From positions 3,110,561 to 3,174,560 of the forward strand of contig JAJEKV010000092.1 in NCBI GenBank assembly GCA_021234155.1: DNA of 64,000 nucleotides. Reading direction: 5' to 3'. Of the stretch, positions 47,681 through 59,407 are shown in pieces. Within the stretch, counting starts at the first letter, position 1. Each line of letters begins with the position of its first letter. This stretch comes from Isoetes taiwanensis (Eukaryota; Streptophyta; Lycopodiopsida; Isoetales; Isoetaceae). Under the pieces are notes generated by a model. The model was given only the letters and a program-made list of their open reading frames with translations, made no database searches and was not told where the DNA came from. The position numbers and the translations under genes were made by a program.

Positions 47681-48200
47681 CACATCTTCGCCGCTATAGA
47701 TACGAAACGGCAGAGACCCAAAGATAAGGTAATCACCACCACGGTAGGGAAGGCAAAGGCCAAGTCCTTCATAGTCTTGATAGACTCGAAGTAGCCATAA
47801 CCGCATCCCCGGGATGGTTGAAATGTTGAAATTGAAACCCCTAAAGTCCAAACCAAGACCCGTAATCTTGGCAAGTGGAGCAATAAGACATACAATTGGA
47901 AAAAAGGATCAACTTCGACATCGACTTGCCGTGGATTAATATCCGGATGGGGGCGTAAGTAATGGGCATTGGCAAGTATGACTTGATCGTTGGAATGGAG
48001 TACCTTGGACCAGCGAGGGGCCATCATTGATTGTGGAAAGCGGAAGGTGACCTTCCCAACCTCGACCAAAGCCATTGAGATCACGGATAAAGAAGTTACT
48101 CCCATCATGCGGTGTATGTTCATTAAGAAGTCGCTCAAATCTATAAAGAGCGAAAGGTGTAGCATACATCTTCAAACTCGAGATTGAGGAACCCGAAGCC
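47681..48200 (+). pseudogene. Retropepsin (protease) region, broken
   Basis: 'VITTTVGKAKAKSFIVLIDS' near 47730-47790 corresponds to the strand leading to the aspartic protease active site, but the following Gly-Ala is replaced by out-of-frame sequence. 'DQRGAIIDCGKRKVTFPTST' (about 48006-48065) is the usual segment after the protease. Several stops. Confidence 0.7.
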
Positions 48201-48229
48201 TGAGGGAAGCAAAGAAGACAAAGTGCTCA

Positions 48230-48960
48230 AGAAGTTGCCCAAGCCAATCGCCAACTTGATCACGGAGTTCCACGATCTCTTTCCGGATGAGATCGAGAAG
48301 CTTCCTCCCTTACGTGGGAGTAGAGTGTGAGATAGCACTCGAACCAGGGACCAAGCCGACGAGCAAGGCCCCATATAGAATGACCACACATGAACTTACG
48401 GAGCTAAAGAAGCAGTTACAAGAATTGCTCGATTTGGGCTTCATCAGGCCGAGCGTCTCACCATTTGGGGCACCCATCCTCTTTGTCAAGAAGAAGGATG
48501 GAAGCTTGAGGATGTGCATAGATTACGCATAACCCAACAAACACACCATCAAGAACAAGTACGCACTCCCCATCGCGACAACTTGATGGATCAGCTCCAA
48601 GGGGCAAAGGTCTTCTCCAAGATCGACCTAAGGTCAGGTTATCACCAGATCAGAATAAAAGAAGAGGACATCTACAAAATGGCTTTCAGGACCAGATATG
48701 GGCATTACGAATTTACCATAATGCCATTTGGGCTATCCAACGCCCCAGCTACGTTCATGAGACTCATGAATGACATCTTCAGGGAATACTTGGACACCTT
48801 TGTGATAGTATTCTTCACGACATTCGTGTGTACAAGAAATCCATTGAAGAGCATGCTCCAAGACGTCGAGAAAGGTGCTCGAGAAGTTAAGGAGGCATCG
48901 GTTGTATGCCAAGTTGTCGGTGTCACCGCAATGTAGAAGGTGGAATACCTCGGTCATGTG
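48230..48960 (+). pseudogene. Ty3 reverse transcriptase, active site lost
   Basis: '[20 protein letters not shown]', '[20 protein letters not shown]' and '[16 protein letters not shown]' (ending 48532) are RT motifs 0-2. In a second frame '[20 protein letters not shown]' (motif A with its Asp), '[20 protein letters not shown]' and '[14 protein letters not shown]' follow. The expected YxDD stretch reads '[11 protein letters not shown]' at about 48800-48832. A small indel near 'ttcttcacgacattc' has removed it. 'KVEYLGHVIS' follows in yet another frame. Inactive. Confidence 0.9.
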
Positions 48961-49179
48961 ATTTCAGCCAGAAGGAATCTCGACGCACTCCAGCAAGATT
49001 GAAGCAAGAATCCAATGGCCGGCACCAAAGAACGCCCATGAGGTCAAGTTTCCTTGGCCTAGCAGGTATTACAGAAGTTCGTGAAGAACTTCGCGAAAGA
49101 TAGCAGCCCCAATCGATGATTTGACAAAGGCGAGAAAGTAAAAATTGGGCAGACCATTGGCTCAAGAAAGCCCAAGCAG

Positions 49180-49620
49180 GATTTGAGTTGTTGAAGGAAG
49201 CTTTGACAACCGCCTCCCTTGACCCCCGCCGCACCGGAAAAGGACAAGTTAGTGGCGATTTTATCGCAAGCAAGATAGCCACAGTGCGCAAAGGCTCATG
49301 CAAGAAGAGCGGTAATAGCATATGACTCAAGAAAGATGAACGACGCCAAACGCTGCTACCGGACGCGATGACCAAGAGCTGCTAGCAGCTTGTCATGGCG
49401 TTGAGAATCGAGGCATTACCTCTTAGGGAGGAAGTTCCAAATGGACACCGATCACCGAGCCTCCAAAGACGATTCACGCAACCACATCTCAACTGAGACG
49501 TGAGAAGGTGGATGGAATTTCTCGAGGAGTACGACTTTGAGATAGTCTACAAACCCGGAAGCTTAATGTGGTAGCGATATCGCTTTCAAGGCATCCACTA
49601 ACAACCGTGAGTGCATCAGC
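49180..49620 (+). pseudogene. RNase H domain, broken
   Basis: 'VIAYDSRKMNDAKRCY' (about 49310-49360), a fragment with 'FQMDTDHRASK', and 'RWMEFLEEYDFEIVYKPG' (about 49507-49560) are in the order of Ty3 RNase H and its connection to integrase. They lie in different frames. Confidence 0.75.
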
Positions 49621-49829
49621 AACGCAATCTCGACGCTCTTCAAATGATTTCGAGAAAAGATAGAAGAAACCTTGCCAACAGATGTAGACTTCAAGGAAGT
49701 ATGGGCAAGCCTCAGGTAAGGAAGCGAGAACGATAAGGAGAGGGAAACCTTCAAAAATTTTAAGAAGGAAGGTAACCTCCTATACCATAAGAACAAGTTG
49801 TGCGTGCCGGAATCATCTGGAGTAAGAAA

Positions 49830-51150
49830 GTTGATCCTCCACGACACCCACAACAGCCCAATAGCTGGCCACACAGATTCATGAAGACATACTTTAAAGT
49901 GCGCGTGCAACTACTATTGGCCGGAACGAAGAGGCGATAGCCCGCTACATCAAGGAGTGTCACTTATGTCGCAAATAAAGGCGTAACAACTGCGAATACC
50001 AGGGGCATTGGAACCATTAGCGGTGCCTAACGCTAAGTGGGAGGTCGTCAGCATGGACTTTATAACAGGACTGCCAAGGATAGTAAGGGGCAAGGATGCC
50101 TTGATGGTCGTAGTCGACAAGTTGTCGAAGATGGCCCACTTTGTGCCTTGCAGGACCACGGACACAGCTATGGATACGGCAAAGCTCTTCACCAAAGAAA
50201 TCTTCAGACTCCATGGCATGCCCAGAGAAATTATCTCCGACCGAGATCCGAAGTTCATGAGTGCCTTCTGGCAGGATCTCTTCACAACGATTGGAACGAA
50301 GTTATCCATGAGCACGGCCTATCATCCACGGACAGATGGGCAAATGGAGCGTATCAACAGAATATTGGAGGACATGCTCCGAAACTATGTCTGGAACAAG
50401 CAAGGTATGTGGGAGGAATTTATTCACTTGGTGGAATTTGCATACAATAGCACCAAGCAGGAATCATCCCAAATGTCGCCGTTCATGATCAACTACGGCT
50501 ACCAATGCCTAACTCCAGACACTTGGCACAATCCCGTGTCAAAAGTGGAAGTCTCACAACAAATGTTGAGCGACATGCAACAGCTCGTAGAAGAAGTGCG
50601 AGGATATCTCCTAGCAGCAAGGAGTCGTTAGAAGAGCATCGCCGACAAGCATCGAACAGTCAGGGAGTTCGAAGTTGGCGACAATGTGTGGCTCAAGATC
50701 AAGGTGAAGCAGGCGAAGCTCCGCATCGGGAATTGCAAGAAGCTTGCTCCAAGGTGGGCTGGACCCTTCAAAATAGTCAAGAGAGTGGGTAACCAATCCT
50801 ACAAGTTAGACTTGCCAGCACACTTAAAGATCCACAAAGTCTTCCATGTGAGTTTGCTGAAGAAGCACACTCCCAACCCAGATGAAGTCCTGGACACCCC
50901 AACGATGTTGGAAATGACAGAAGAGCAGTTAGAAATAGTTCCAGAGCTAATTCTTGATAAAGTATTCAAGAAAACAAGGAGATCGGAGTTTCTCCAATAC
51001 TTGGTCAAGTGGAAACACTTGCCGGTGGAAGACGCGACATGGGTACTTAAAAGAGATCTGGAAAAACAGTACCCACAGTTTGTGGAGCAATGGGACGGCA
51101 AGGTCATCTCCGAAGAGATCGGCTCAGGCATGTCGATTTGTATAGATTAA
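49830..51150 (+). CDS. Ty3 integrase with C-terminal chromodomain, one in-frame stop
   Basis: Catalyses insertion of element DNA. A zinc-binding HHCC region lies out of frame around 49840-49980 ('IAGHT' and 'CHLCR'-like remnants). From 50008 the core is open: 'VSMDFITGLP' (first Asp), 'IISDRDPKFMSAFWQDL' (second Asp) and 'HPRTDGQMERINR' (Glu) give the DDE triad. A single TAG at 50629-50631 interrupts 'AARSR*KSIADKHR'; the same frame continues to 51150. After the GPF/Y-type 'WAGPFKIVKRVG' and 'HKVFHVSLLKKH' comes the chromodomain, 'FLQYLVKWKHLPVEDATWVL', whose Tyr and Trp residues fit a chromovirus methyl-lysine reader, though not every cage residue is certain. This is the best preserved part of pol. 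Confidence 0.92.
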
Positions 51151-51973
51151 CAGCTTGCCTAGTTAAGTATAATCTACGCATGCAACCTATGAGGTAAGGG
51201 TTGCATGCATTGCTACCGATGATGAGATTACTACGGTGATCTCTGGGACGTGGTGTAATGTCAATGTAGGCATGACCGCGGTGCCGCTTGGAAAGTCTAC
51301 TTCTGTCCCACGGAAGTAGACGACCTCGAGAGAAAGGAGGTCATTGAGGAATGCATTGATAGGAAAAGCACCTCTAGCCCCATATATGCTTTGATAGGAG
51401 GAATCTGGCCTTCACGCTTCATATACGGGAAGGACCTATCCTCCACGCTGGGCAACTAAAGGTGTAGGCATGAGTGGCATATAGGCATATAGGCGCTGTC
51501 TCCACGGCCATAATGGAAGATGCACTCTCTTCCTACGCCGGGAGATTAGCCATGCATCCATGTAGATAGGTGGGGTGGTCACCATATAACCAAAAATTTT
51601 ATTTAATATTAATGGTACTAACGTAGTGTTGACCTGCAGGCCAATAGAGCGCTCCGGAGGGCCACGAGGTCGAACTACGAAGACTTGCAACACAATTTTG
51701 TTATAATGTGTTGCAAGGAATAAAGAGTACCTCGAGCAATAATAATTGTATATATAAATAATAGACGGAAACATTAGGAGTTATTGTTATAATGACATAA
51801 GTGATAACTATTGAATTGAATAATAGTATAATAATGTTCTATAAATATTACCTTGAGGTAATCCTACGAAATGTATAACTATAATAATAAGTATATGTTA
51901 TGCATCAGGTTGATTGCAGGTTAGGAAGATCCCAAGGTGGGGAGACCCAAGATGCTGCGGACATCATCAATTC
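51151..51973 (+). other. 3' noncoding region of the chromovirus
   Basis: No gene recognised. It lies between the integrase stop and the polypurine tract and contains only short frames. Confidence 0.5.
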
Positions 51974-51986
51974 AAGGTGGGGAGAA
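51974..51986 (+). promoter_or_regulatory. Polypurine tract
   Basis: AAGGTGGGGAGAA directly precedes the 3' LTR and would prime plus-strand DNA synthesis. A similar run ('caaggtggggaga') lies about 40 bp upstream. Confidence 0.85.
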
Positions 51987-53485
51987 TGACGCGTTCCAAA
52001 GACGATATACGGTCTCAAGACGATATACCGCATCAAGGCCACACGCCAGACATCGCCATGCCCGGTCGGACGGTAATGCCGACATGTACCCAAGCAAGGA
52101 CGCCCTAGGGGGCAACTTGCAATGGTGCGCACACTTAGCAATGCGCGCACCTTTAGACCTTTAACCCATTAAAGGTAGACCAAGGGTCATGGGAACCCTA
52201 AACCTAACTGATAGCCTTCATAAGGCACCAAACCCTAACATTCCCTTTTTCGCCCACAAACCTTCCGAGTCTGATTCAAGGCTACTGAGGAGTCAATTCC
52301 AAGTCCCACGATCTGCCCGTGCGTCCCAGCTTGTCAGATCGTCCTTCCGACCGCATCTCGAAGCAAAACAGAGACATGGACGCCTTCGGATCAAGAGGAG
52401 GGAACCAGGGATCAGGTATTTGGTCGATTGAATAGCCTAAACCTTATTCCAAAATTCTTCAACCAAAGAGGTTTAGCCTATTAAATCGCCCTTAGTAGCC
52501 AAGTAGATCCCGAGATTGACTCTAACTAAAGAACCTAACTCTATGTATTAGATTAGTCCTTATTATTTATGTTCATATGATGGATGGATGTATTCTCAGG
52601 GACTCATTGTATTGGGAAGGGGGTAGAGACTTAAAGCTTAGTAGATGATGCTCCTAGCTAGTCCCTCTTAGTGCATTACTAGAATTCCTCAGGCCCGTGA
52701 GCCCACCCGGTTATGGGTGAAGGGGCCGACCGGGCTTAGAATGAGGTTCGTGTTCTCGACCCTTGACCGATCCCTCCTGTGTAAGGCCCCACGGGATCGA
52801 GTGACTAGGTCTAATGGCTTGCCAACGAGTGTGGGTAAGGCATGGGCTCGACACCCTGCGGGGTGGTGTTCACCTTCCAAAGGGTTAAGTCGAATAAGGG
52901 CAAAGGCCCTCTAGTCACCTTGGGTCAAGATGTAGATCTCGGAGGGAGTGATCCCTACCGCCCCATCCGGACTGGGGAGATGTAACCCGTGAATAGCCCC
53001 TTTGGCTATGCACCCTGCGGGCTACAAGGTGTCCCAACACTTTTCAACCTACTCGCAAAACCGCATACGTGAGGGGCGGATGGAGTGGACAACCCTAAGC
53101 CATGTTCTTATGCCAGCCCAATCCATTGTCATGATTCCGCCCTGCAGACCAACTCGAGACCTAAGCTAGTCAGTCATCCCCTGGAGTCTGAGCCTTGGGT
53201 AGGAACTTCCTTTGTATTGTGCTGATCTTTGTCTATGCAGATGTTGATGTGCCACCCTTCGAGGTGGATATATGATGTTATGTTACTGACGTGTATGTTT
53301 ACGCTTCCGCAGCTAGGTAGGCCCTGAGGAAGACGGGGTAAAATGACCCCTTCACTCTTCCCACTGTGGACTCTAGACGGTCACAGTGATATGTGGAGGG
53401 CCCTGTATCAGTGTGGAGCTGGTGCGGGGGATGAACTCCTGTTTGTATACGGTGCGGGCATCGTATACGAGTAGGGGACGTCACA
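51987..53485 (+). repeat. 3' LTR (1499 bp)
   Basis: Begins TGACGCGTTCC, where the 5' LTR has TGTGACGTTCC, and ends GGGGACGTCACA. It matches the 5' LTR in long identical blocks broken by short clusters of differences, for example near 52030-52080, 52450, 52690 and 53130. Confidence 0.95.
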
Positions 53486-53490
53486 TCGTA
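53486..53490. other. Target site duplication (right), TCGTA
   Basis: Exact match to 40543-40547. Confidence 0.95.
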
Positions 53491-53867
53491 TGTGTATTCT
53501 CATTTATTACTCATGATTCTAAATGTGTTTTAATAGTTTTGCATCAAAGTTTTGTTGTCATGCAGGGAATATGTATTCTTAGTACCATGTTTAGGCTTCC
53601 TGTACCAACAAAATCGAGAATATAATATATGTAAGTTTCTTTGCCGAAATAGTCTAGAGCGAGAAGCCATAAGTGCAGCATGTTTTGATCGAATGATTAG
53701 AAGCTAATTGTTGGGATCCCTCTGCAATATTGTTTTAATACCACATTCATTCTCTACTTGGCCTTACGAATTGAACGCTTTGAAAGCTGAAACTGACTAA
53801 ATTTGTCTATTTATTTGTGAATGTATTAGTTTATGATTTGGTGCTGCAATTTGTATACAAAGGGTCG

Positions 53868-53951
53868 TCTATATCAGGTGTTCAACATGTAGTCATTCTC
53901 TTTTACATGTCTATATCAGGTGTTCAATAGGTAGTCATTCTCTTTTGCATG
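53868..53951. repeat. Tandem duplication, 42-bp period
   Basis: 'tctatatcaggtgttcaa' with 'gtagtcattctctttt' occurs twice with two or three substitutions. Confidence 0.85.
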
Positions 53952-55346
53952 TAGATGCAAAGTTATGTCGCCAAATCAGAAGCTTTTGTATTAACCTTGC
54001 CATTTTTTACATCCTCTTATAGCAAAGATATAGTTGCATCAACTAAGGAGGTGATGGCAAAGCTTCTAGAAATGGCAAGTTTGGGAGTAAAGATAGCGAA
54101 AAAGCCCTCTTAGAGCCCTCTCAGAGTGTGCGTATTTTGCATGGGAACAATAGCATGTCCCACTGTAGCCTACTTTTCTTAGGATTCTAAAGGAGGACGG
54201 ACAAGGATTAAGAGTGGGCACTGCATAGCAGATTTGTGTAATAAAGCAGAGAAATGTTGCCTCGGCTCTAAGAATCCTCTGGATGCAACTATTATGAGGA
54301 GCGGAATTAAGGTATTTCCAAAGCCTCTTTTGCCATAGCTTCTTTCATTACAAAAATATATAGAAGCGAATTCTATATGAATGTGTTATTTTCAATGATC
54401 TTTAGACATCTCCCAAGTCTAAATGAAGGCAAATAAATTTTTGGAATCTAACATTGCCAACTTAATATGAAATATGGGACATCTTAGGAGAATAATTAAG
54501 AAATAAATATGGCAATACGGACCTTTACAAGAATGTTGGGTGCGAGTATGATTGTGGTGAAAACCAAGGATATCATTGTTGTGAATTCATATTGATAAAT
54601 GGGGTATAAGGACAATGTTGTATGATTGAGCTAAAAAACAAGGAAACAATTGCTTGAATAATATCTTGAGAAACTTAAAAATAGTGATACTTTTGAAGAA
54701 GTCAATGCCAAAGCATCAAGGTATGGTTTCAAGAGTTTGTAAGAGCGGAGCCCAACATTTATAGTTGAATCATATTTGCTTTTATTGCCAATACTAAAAT
54801 TCCTATTAATGATATTTTCCATGTATACCCAATGTCGTCAACTTTTTTATTATTTTTATTATTTTTTTTTCGCACGTTTGCACAAACGCAAGTGGACACT
54901 TTGAAGCAATTCTAGAGTGTCCACGTTGCTGCCAGGTGGGATTTTTGTGCAGATGGCTGATGTTTCCGTCGTTTGATTTGATCTACGATCTCCAAAATTC
55001 ATCGAAATTCCAGCCTGTCAGGGATCGCGTTAGGAAGTTATGCCCGCCTTCAGAGAATTAGCAATCGAATTGATTTTCTAGAGAGCACAAATCGAATTGG
55101 GTCGCCCTTGCGGCAGCCATAATAATAAAATTTGTGACTCTTGGCTAATCTGGCCCAGGGCATGCTTCGCATAGATGAGCATTTATATAAATAGGTTTCT
55201 TGGATAAATCTTGTCGATCTTCACTGTAAGAAGGTAGGCTTTTCCCTTGGGTTCAAATCCCAGTTCCAGTTTTTAGGGTTCATTAAGGCTATCCAGGCTC
55301 AATCTTAGAATTTAGGCAAGACTTGAAAAAAAGAATCAATGTCATC
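53952..55346. other. No recognised gene
   Basis: AT-rich with short frames only. The part before 55347 could contain the promoter of the exon-like segments that follow. Confidence 0.3.
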
Positions 55347-56007
55347 ATGGATGATTGCAGTGGTGGTGCTATAATCGCTTTTTTTGTTCCACGTTCTGCA
55401 CTGGATCTGAGGGGTGAGTCCTCCTTCACTGTGTCTAAGATATTATATATTTATTGCTCTTAAACAAAAAAACAAGGGATAGTGAAATTGTTATGGAGGT
55501 TGGAGTTCGACTTCGAGATCAAGAAGTTTAGATCTTCTATTTGTTATGATGTTTATATTATATGCTGAAGTGCTAATTAATGCAGAGGATGAGCAGCCTT
55601 CAAAGATGTCAAGGCTTGATTTTCCTCCATATGGGGCATTGGGTGGTGGTTCAAATGCTTTTGGTACCGCTGTATGCAATGCCTCCTGCGTAAGTATCAC
55701 TCCCTACACCTCACGTATACTTTTTGTGTGACCATTTATGCAGTGGATGTTAGTTGTTTGACAATATGTATAATGAAGGTTATGTTGAAATTATTACCCA
55801 AAGCCTAAGACGACACGAATCACTCTATTGTAGCTTTAGAAGGTAGAGTCTCCCTCAGCGTTTTGTGGCAGCTTCAAAGCATCCCATTTGCTTTAGGTGA
55901 TTTCTTATCCCTCAATGCTGCCATGGCAAAGTATAAACACATGTCGAATTTGTGCAGGGAGTCCAAGAGTTCAAGGGGAATGCGATGAGTTGTGGAATGC
56001 TGTGCAG
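55347..56007 (+). CDS. Candidate first exons of an unrecognised split gene
   Basis: Three consecutive exon-like segments have compatible phases. 55347-55413 (ATG, 'MDDCSGGAIIAFFVPRSALD', donor G|GTGAG). 55586-55689 (acceptor tgcag, 'DEQPSKMSRLDFPPYGALGG' to 'CNASC', donor GTAAGT). 55958-56007 (acceptor gtgcag, 'GVQEFKGNAMSCGMLC', donor GTTGAT). The splice sites are good and the joined frame is open. The protein family was not recognised, and the link to segments further downstream is uncertain. Confidence 0.45.
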
Positions 56008-56760
56008 GTTGATTTTACATTGTGTCCACCTTGCTTTCACTTCAATTTTGGTACTCAAGACTTTCTCTTGCTATTTTATTTCTTCATTGCAAGTTGTAGT
56101 TTATATCTTAAATTCGTAGCACTTCCCATAGCTCTTGAAATATCCTAGTCCATTCTTCTGTTCTGCTGCAAGTTGAGGTACTAGGGGCATTTCTGTGCTT
56201 GGGTCAGGAAGGGTTTATTCTTGAGCAAGGCTTTGTTAAGCCTCGTAAAATGGATCACAATATACGTACTCAACAATGCCTACAAGAATGCCTCCACCAC
56301 ATGCTTATATTCCAGTTATCTTATTGTTGTTGAAAACCAGCCTGTTACAAGCCCATCTATAGGAATGCGTTCTTAAGGTATTACACTTGCCTTATTCAAA
56401 AACAGTTCTGCCTTCCTCAGGACTCGATTGCATATGTGCACTTGCTTGTCGTGTACTTCTTGGTCTAGCTAGAGATATGCCAAGCTGGTCGTGAAGCTAG
56501 TGTAGCTGGGGAACAAGGAAAATGGGAAACTGAACTTGGGTAGGTTAGCTTTAGACTCCATGGCTGTAAGTTTCCTATTGTTGGGTAGTTCATTTAAGTG
56601 TTCTGTTTTGATCTATGCATAAATGTCAATATGTAGATCGAATTTTCCGTTTCATGGCAGGGGTTTATTTTTCATGGAGGTACTGGCCGGTTTTGCATTA
56701 CATCAAGATTTCGAAATTTGCTTCTAGAAAGATCGCTTGATTATGACCGTGTTGTTGCAG

Positions 56761-56910
56761 GTTAATTTGTTTGGTTGTTATTGCGCCTTACAAAACTACG
56801 GTCCTAGTCCTTTGAAAATGTGGGATGAGAAAGGTTCATATGCCTTCACATTGGGTTGCCTTCCTTGGGTCGAAACTGGATCACAACTCCCATCTCCTTA
56901 TGGCTTTTTG
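56761..56910 (+). CDS. Exon-like segment, 50 codons, unrecognised
   Basis: Open in one frame between an acceptor (ttgttgcag) and a donor (GTAAGA): 'VNLFGCYCALQNYGPSPLKM' then 'WDEKGSYAFTLGCLPWVETG'. The length is a whole number of codons. It may be a later exon of the gene starting at 55347. No family identity. Confidence 0.4.
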
Positions 56911-58221
56911 GTAAGATGCATTCAAAAAATCCATTTGTATGATTCATTTGTCAGCTTCATTTTTCTATCGAAGCGCGTAATTTGCATGTGAATAAGAAGT
57001 TCCCGAAATCCGTGATTTGGCCTTACCTATTTCCTCTTACATGCGGGGCTTTCTTTTTAAGTATGATTCCAAAGACAAGTGCAAGCATGTGTATTCAAAA
57101 TCTTTATTTATACGTAAAAGGTGAGATCCAAAGATCCACCGATCTACCATGGTCGCATGCTTGAGAATCAAACCGCCATGGAGCATGGCATGCCCGGTTT
57201 TGGTTGTTGCCCGATATTGATCGGGATGAATTTTTGAAAGAATGAGAAGGAACCGCCTTCTTTCCTATCCTCATAACGTTTTTATTATTTGTGTAGGTAG
57301 AGAACTTATTACGATGATTTATCCTTTTCTCAAAAAGTGGCGAAGCTCTAACCTATGAAATCCGGTGATGCCTATCGCTTGAAATCCAAGCAGTTCTAGG
57401 CATCGGAGGCAACCAATTTTTCTTGCATGTACCTATCCGAAATCTCGTGGTTTTTATTTTGCATATATGTTTCTTATTTATTTTGTGAACTGGGATCCCT
57501 ATTACATATCTGACTCTATTGCAAGTACTTCTTTTGGGTTGATCTCTATTTGGAGATGAGGCGTGAATGGCCTCAAATTCTATGAAATCGTTTTTTTATT
57601 TGGCATTCAAAACGAAATTTGCCATGCATTTCATATTAGACAGTCTAGTGAGATCGTAGTTTTTCTAACAATATTGGTAAACATTTGTATTTTCAATGCA
57701 AAGAAATGCCGAGTTTTTTGAGCCATGAAGCTATGATCTTGCCAATCGTATCGACTCTTGGCGGTTTGTCCATGCTTAGGAGCCTGGAAATATGCACGAA
57801 GTCATGTGCCACTGCACAATTACAAGTCAGAGATCAACATAGCAAATTCAGAGCTCAACATTACAAGCTTAGACACCAATATTACGAGGTACGACCATGT
57901 TGAGTTTGTAGACACTGATTTGGCACAAATCAAGCTTTCTTTTTTGCAAAGAGCAGTTCAATCCTGCGGCACATGTACTAGGGTTCGTTTTTTTCTTCAG
58001 TCGGGGTAGAGGTGATGGGCAAGGCCAAAGCCAAGCAAATCTCAGGCCTGGAAGTTTTCCTTTGAGTTTGAAGTTCCAATTTAAGCTACAATGAGTTATT
58101 CTTTTTGCTGAGTATGCGCAACATTCCTAATAAAGACGGCTTCGGATTTAGAAAAATTGTGGTTTATTTGACATGTTTACATAAAAATATGTCCTCAAGT
58201 TTTAATGACAATGATAATCAG

Positions 58222-58322
58222 CATCCCATGATTTTAAATATGGGTTTAGGAGCTCTGATATGGACTCCACTAGAATACGCCATCCATAGGTCCATATTCC
58301 ACATGAGAAGCTCAAGCTACTG
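58222..58322 (+). pseudogene. FAH: Fatty acid 2-hydroxylase exon (fragment)
   Basis: 'MGLGALIWTPLEYAIHRSIF' followed by 'HMRSSSYW' matches the plant dihydroceramide fatty acyl 2-hydroxylase pattern (G..IWT..EY..HR..FH....SYW). It includes the first histidine box residues (HR..FH) of this ER membrane di-iron enzyme. The segment ends at a possible donor in the Trp codon (TG|GTAAAC). The next exon with the HHKHP box was not found with confidence, and the upstream acceptor is weak. It is either one exon of a decayed gene or a captured fragment. Confidence 0.55.
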
Positions 58323-58769
58323 GTAAACAAAATTGTTTCAGGATAAACCTCCTCACATTTAGTTCTATTGAATATGGTAAATTGGCATTAAGATGAGTAT
58401 TTTTGTCTTTTATCTCTTTATTCCGAGGCTATTGTGTTTATCCATCTGTTCATTCTAATGTTGTTGGTATTGTATGTGGCATGCAGATGCTTCAAGAATT
58501 CTCGCAAGCTCGCTTAAGTATATAAGAAATGTCGTCTTTTCAACATCAACTTGACGGTTTGCATTGTGCCTTAGTTATAGACTTATCGCTAAGTACAAAA
58601 CCCATTATATATTTGAAGGCATGTGCATTTGACCTCGATTTTTTTTCTTCCTCAAATCAATCATGCATTGCCTCCTGCCATTCAATTGTACCTTCTAGAA
58701 CTAGTTTTTATATGCAACCATATCAAATCTGTTGATATGACAATTAGAATACGTTGTTTCCATTTACAG

Positions 58770-59407
58770 AATGTGAAGGGGTATTTTCCTTGGCTTGCTT
58801 GCTCTTCAGTGGATAGCACTCAACATAGGATGTCATCATTGCTGCAAGGTTATATATTTTTTATTTGCTTATAATGTCTCCATTTCTGAGAGAGATATAT
58901 AAGTGACACTACCTATTATGCGGGCCTGTTTTGTCTCATTTGGAACTGAGTTTTCAGCTTAAATCAAAGTAAGAACATGGAAGCAACTCCCATAGCTGTT
59001 TATATCAATTTAGATCAACTACTTTTAGAAAGTACGCATTGTTTTCAAGAGCATGGACCATATATGATGGTAATTGACTGTCAATATTATGAGTCCCAAA
59101 CTAAGATACAGTATATAGGAGAACCAGATCCAGAGTTGAAGATATCCTGCCTTCAGGTTTCTGCATTTGTTCCACATAATTTACCGGGAAAGCAGTCTAC
59201 CATGTTGTGTCTTTGTCTTTTCATACGTAGTAAGTGTTTGTCGCAAATATTTTATTACTTAGTTAATTATTGATTTAGAGTCTTGTTATATCCTTTACAG
59301 AGTTAACACAACTTCGTCAAAATGGAAGCACCCAAGCAGCATGGCCAGCTTGCCTATTTCAGGCTACTCCATATGATAATAGCACAGCCAGAAATAAGAT
59401 ATTCAAG
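58770..59407 (+). CDS. Exon-like segments, unrecognised protein
   Basis: Three open segments with splice-like borders. About 58771-58846 ('NVKGYFPWLACSSVDSTQHR'). About 58977-59200 ('EATPIAVYINLDQLLLESTH' to 'IQYIGEPDPELKISCLQ'). 59301-59407 ('ELTQLRQNGSTQAAWPACLF' to 'NSTARNKIFK', donor GTGGTT). The composition looks like real protein rather than noise. The family is unknown and the exon joins are not proven. Confidence 0.4.

Larger units (their letters stand above)
40548..53485 (+). mobile_element. Ty3 chromovirus LTR retrotransposon carrying a histone H3-like gene, 12,938 bp
   Basis: Full-length insertion bounded by TCGTA duplications. Order: 5' LTR, primer-binding site, hairpin pair, TATA, H3-like gene, hairpin pair, TATA, unknown acidic-protein gene, gag, protease, reverse transcriptase, RNase H, integrase with chromodomain, noncoding 3' region, polypurine tract, 3' LTR. 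The integrase-chromodomain and order PR-RT-RH-IN place it in Ty3 chromoviruses. It is about twice the length of an ordinary chromovirus because of the accessory genes and long LTRs. gag to RNase H are broken by small indels. Confidence 0.95.

Noticed and set aside
58529-58740. Next exon of fatty acid 2-hydroxylase ('HQLDGLHCALV', 'PPAIQLYLLELVF')
   Set aside because: There is faint resemblance to the segment after the HHKHP box, but no histidine box, and two frames would be needed. Too weak to call.
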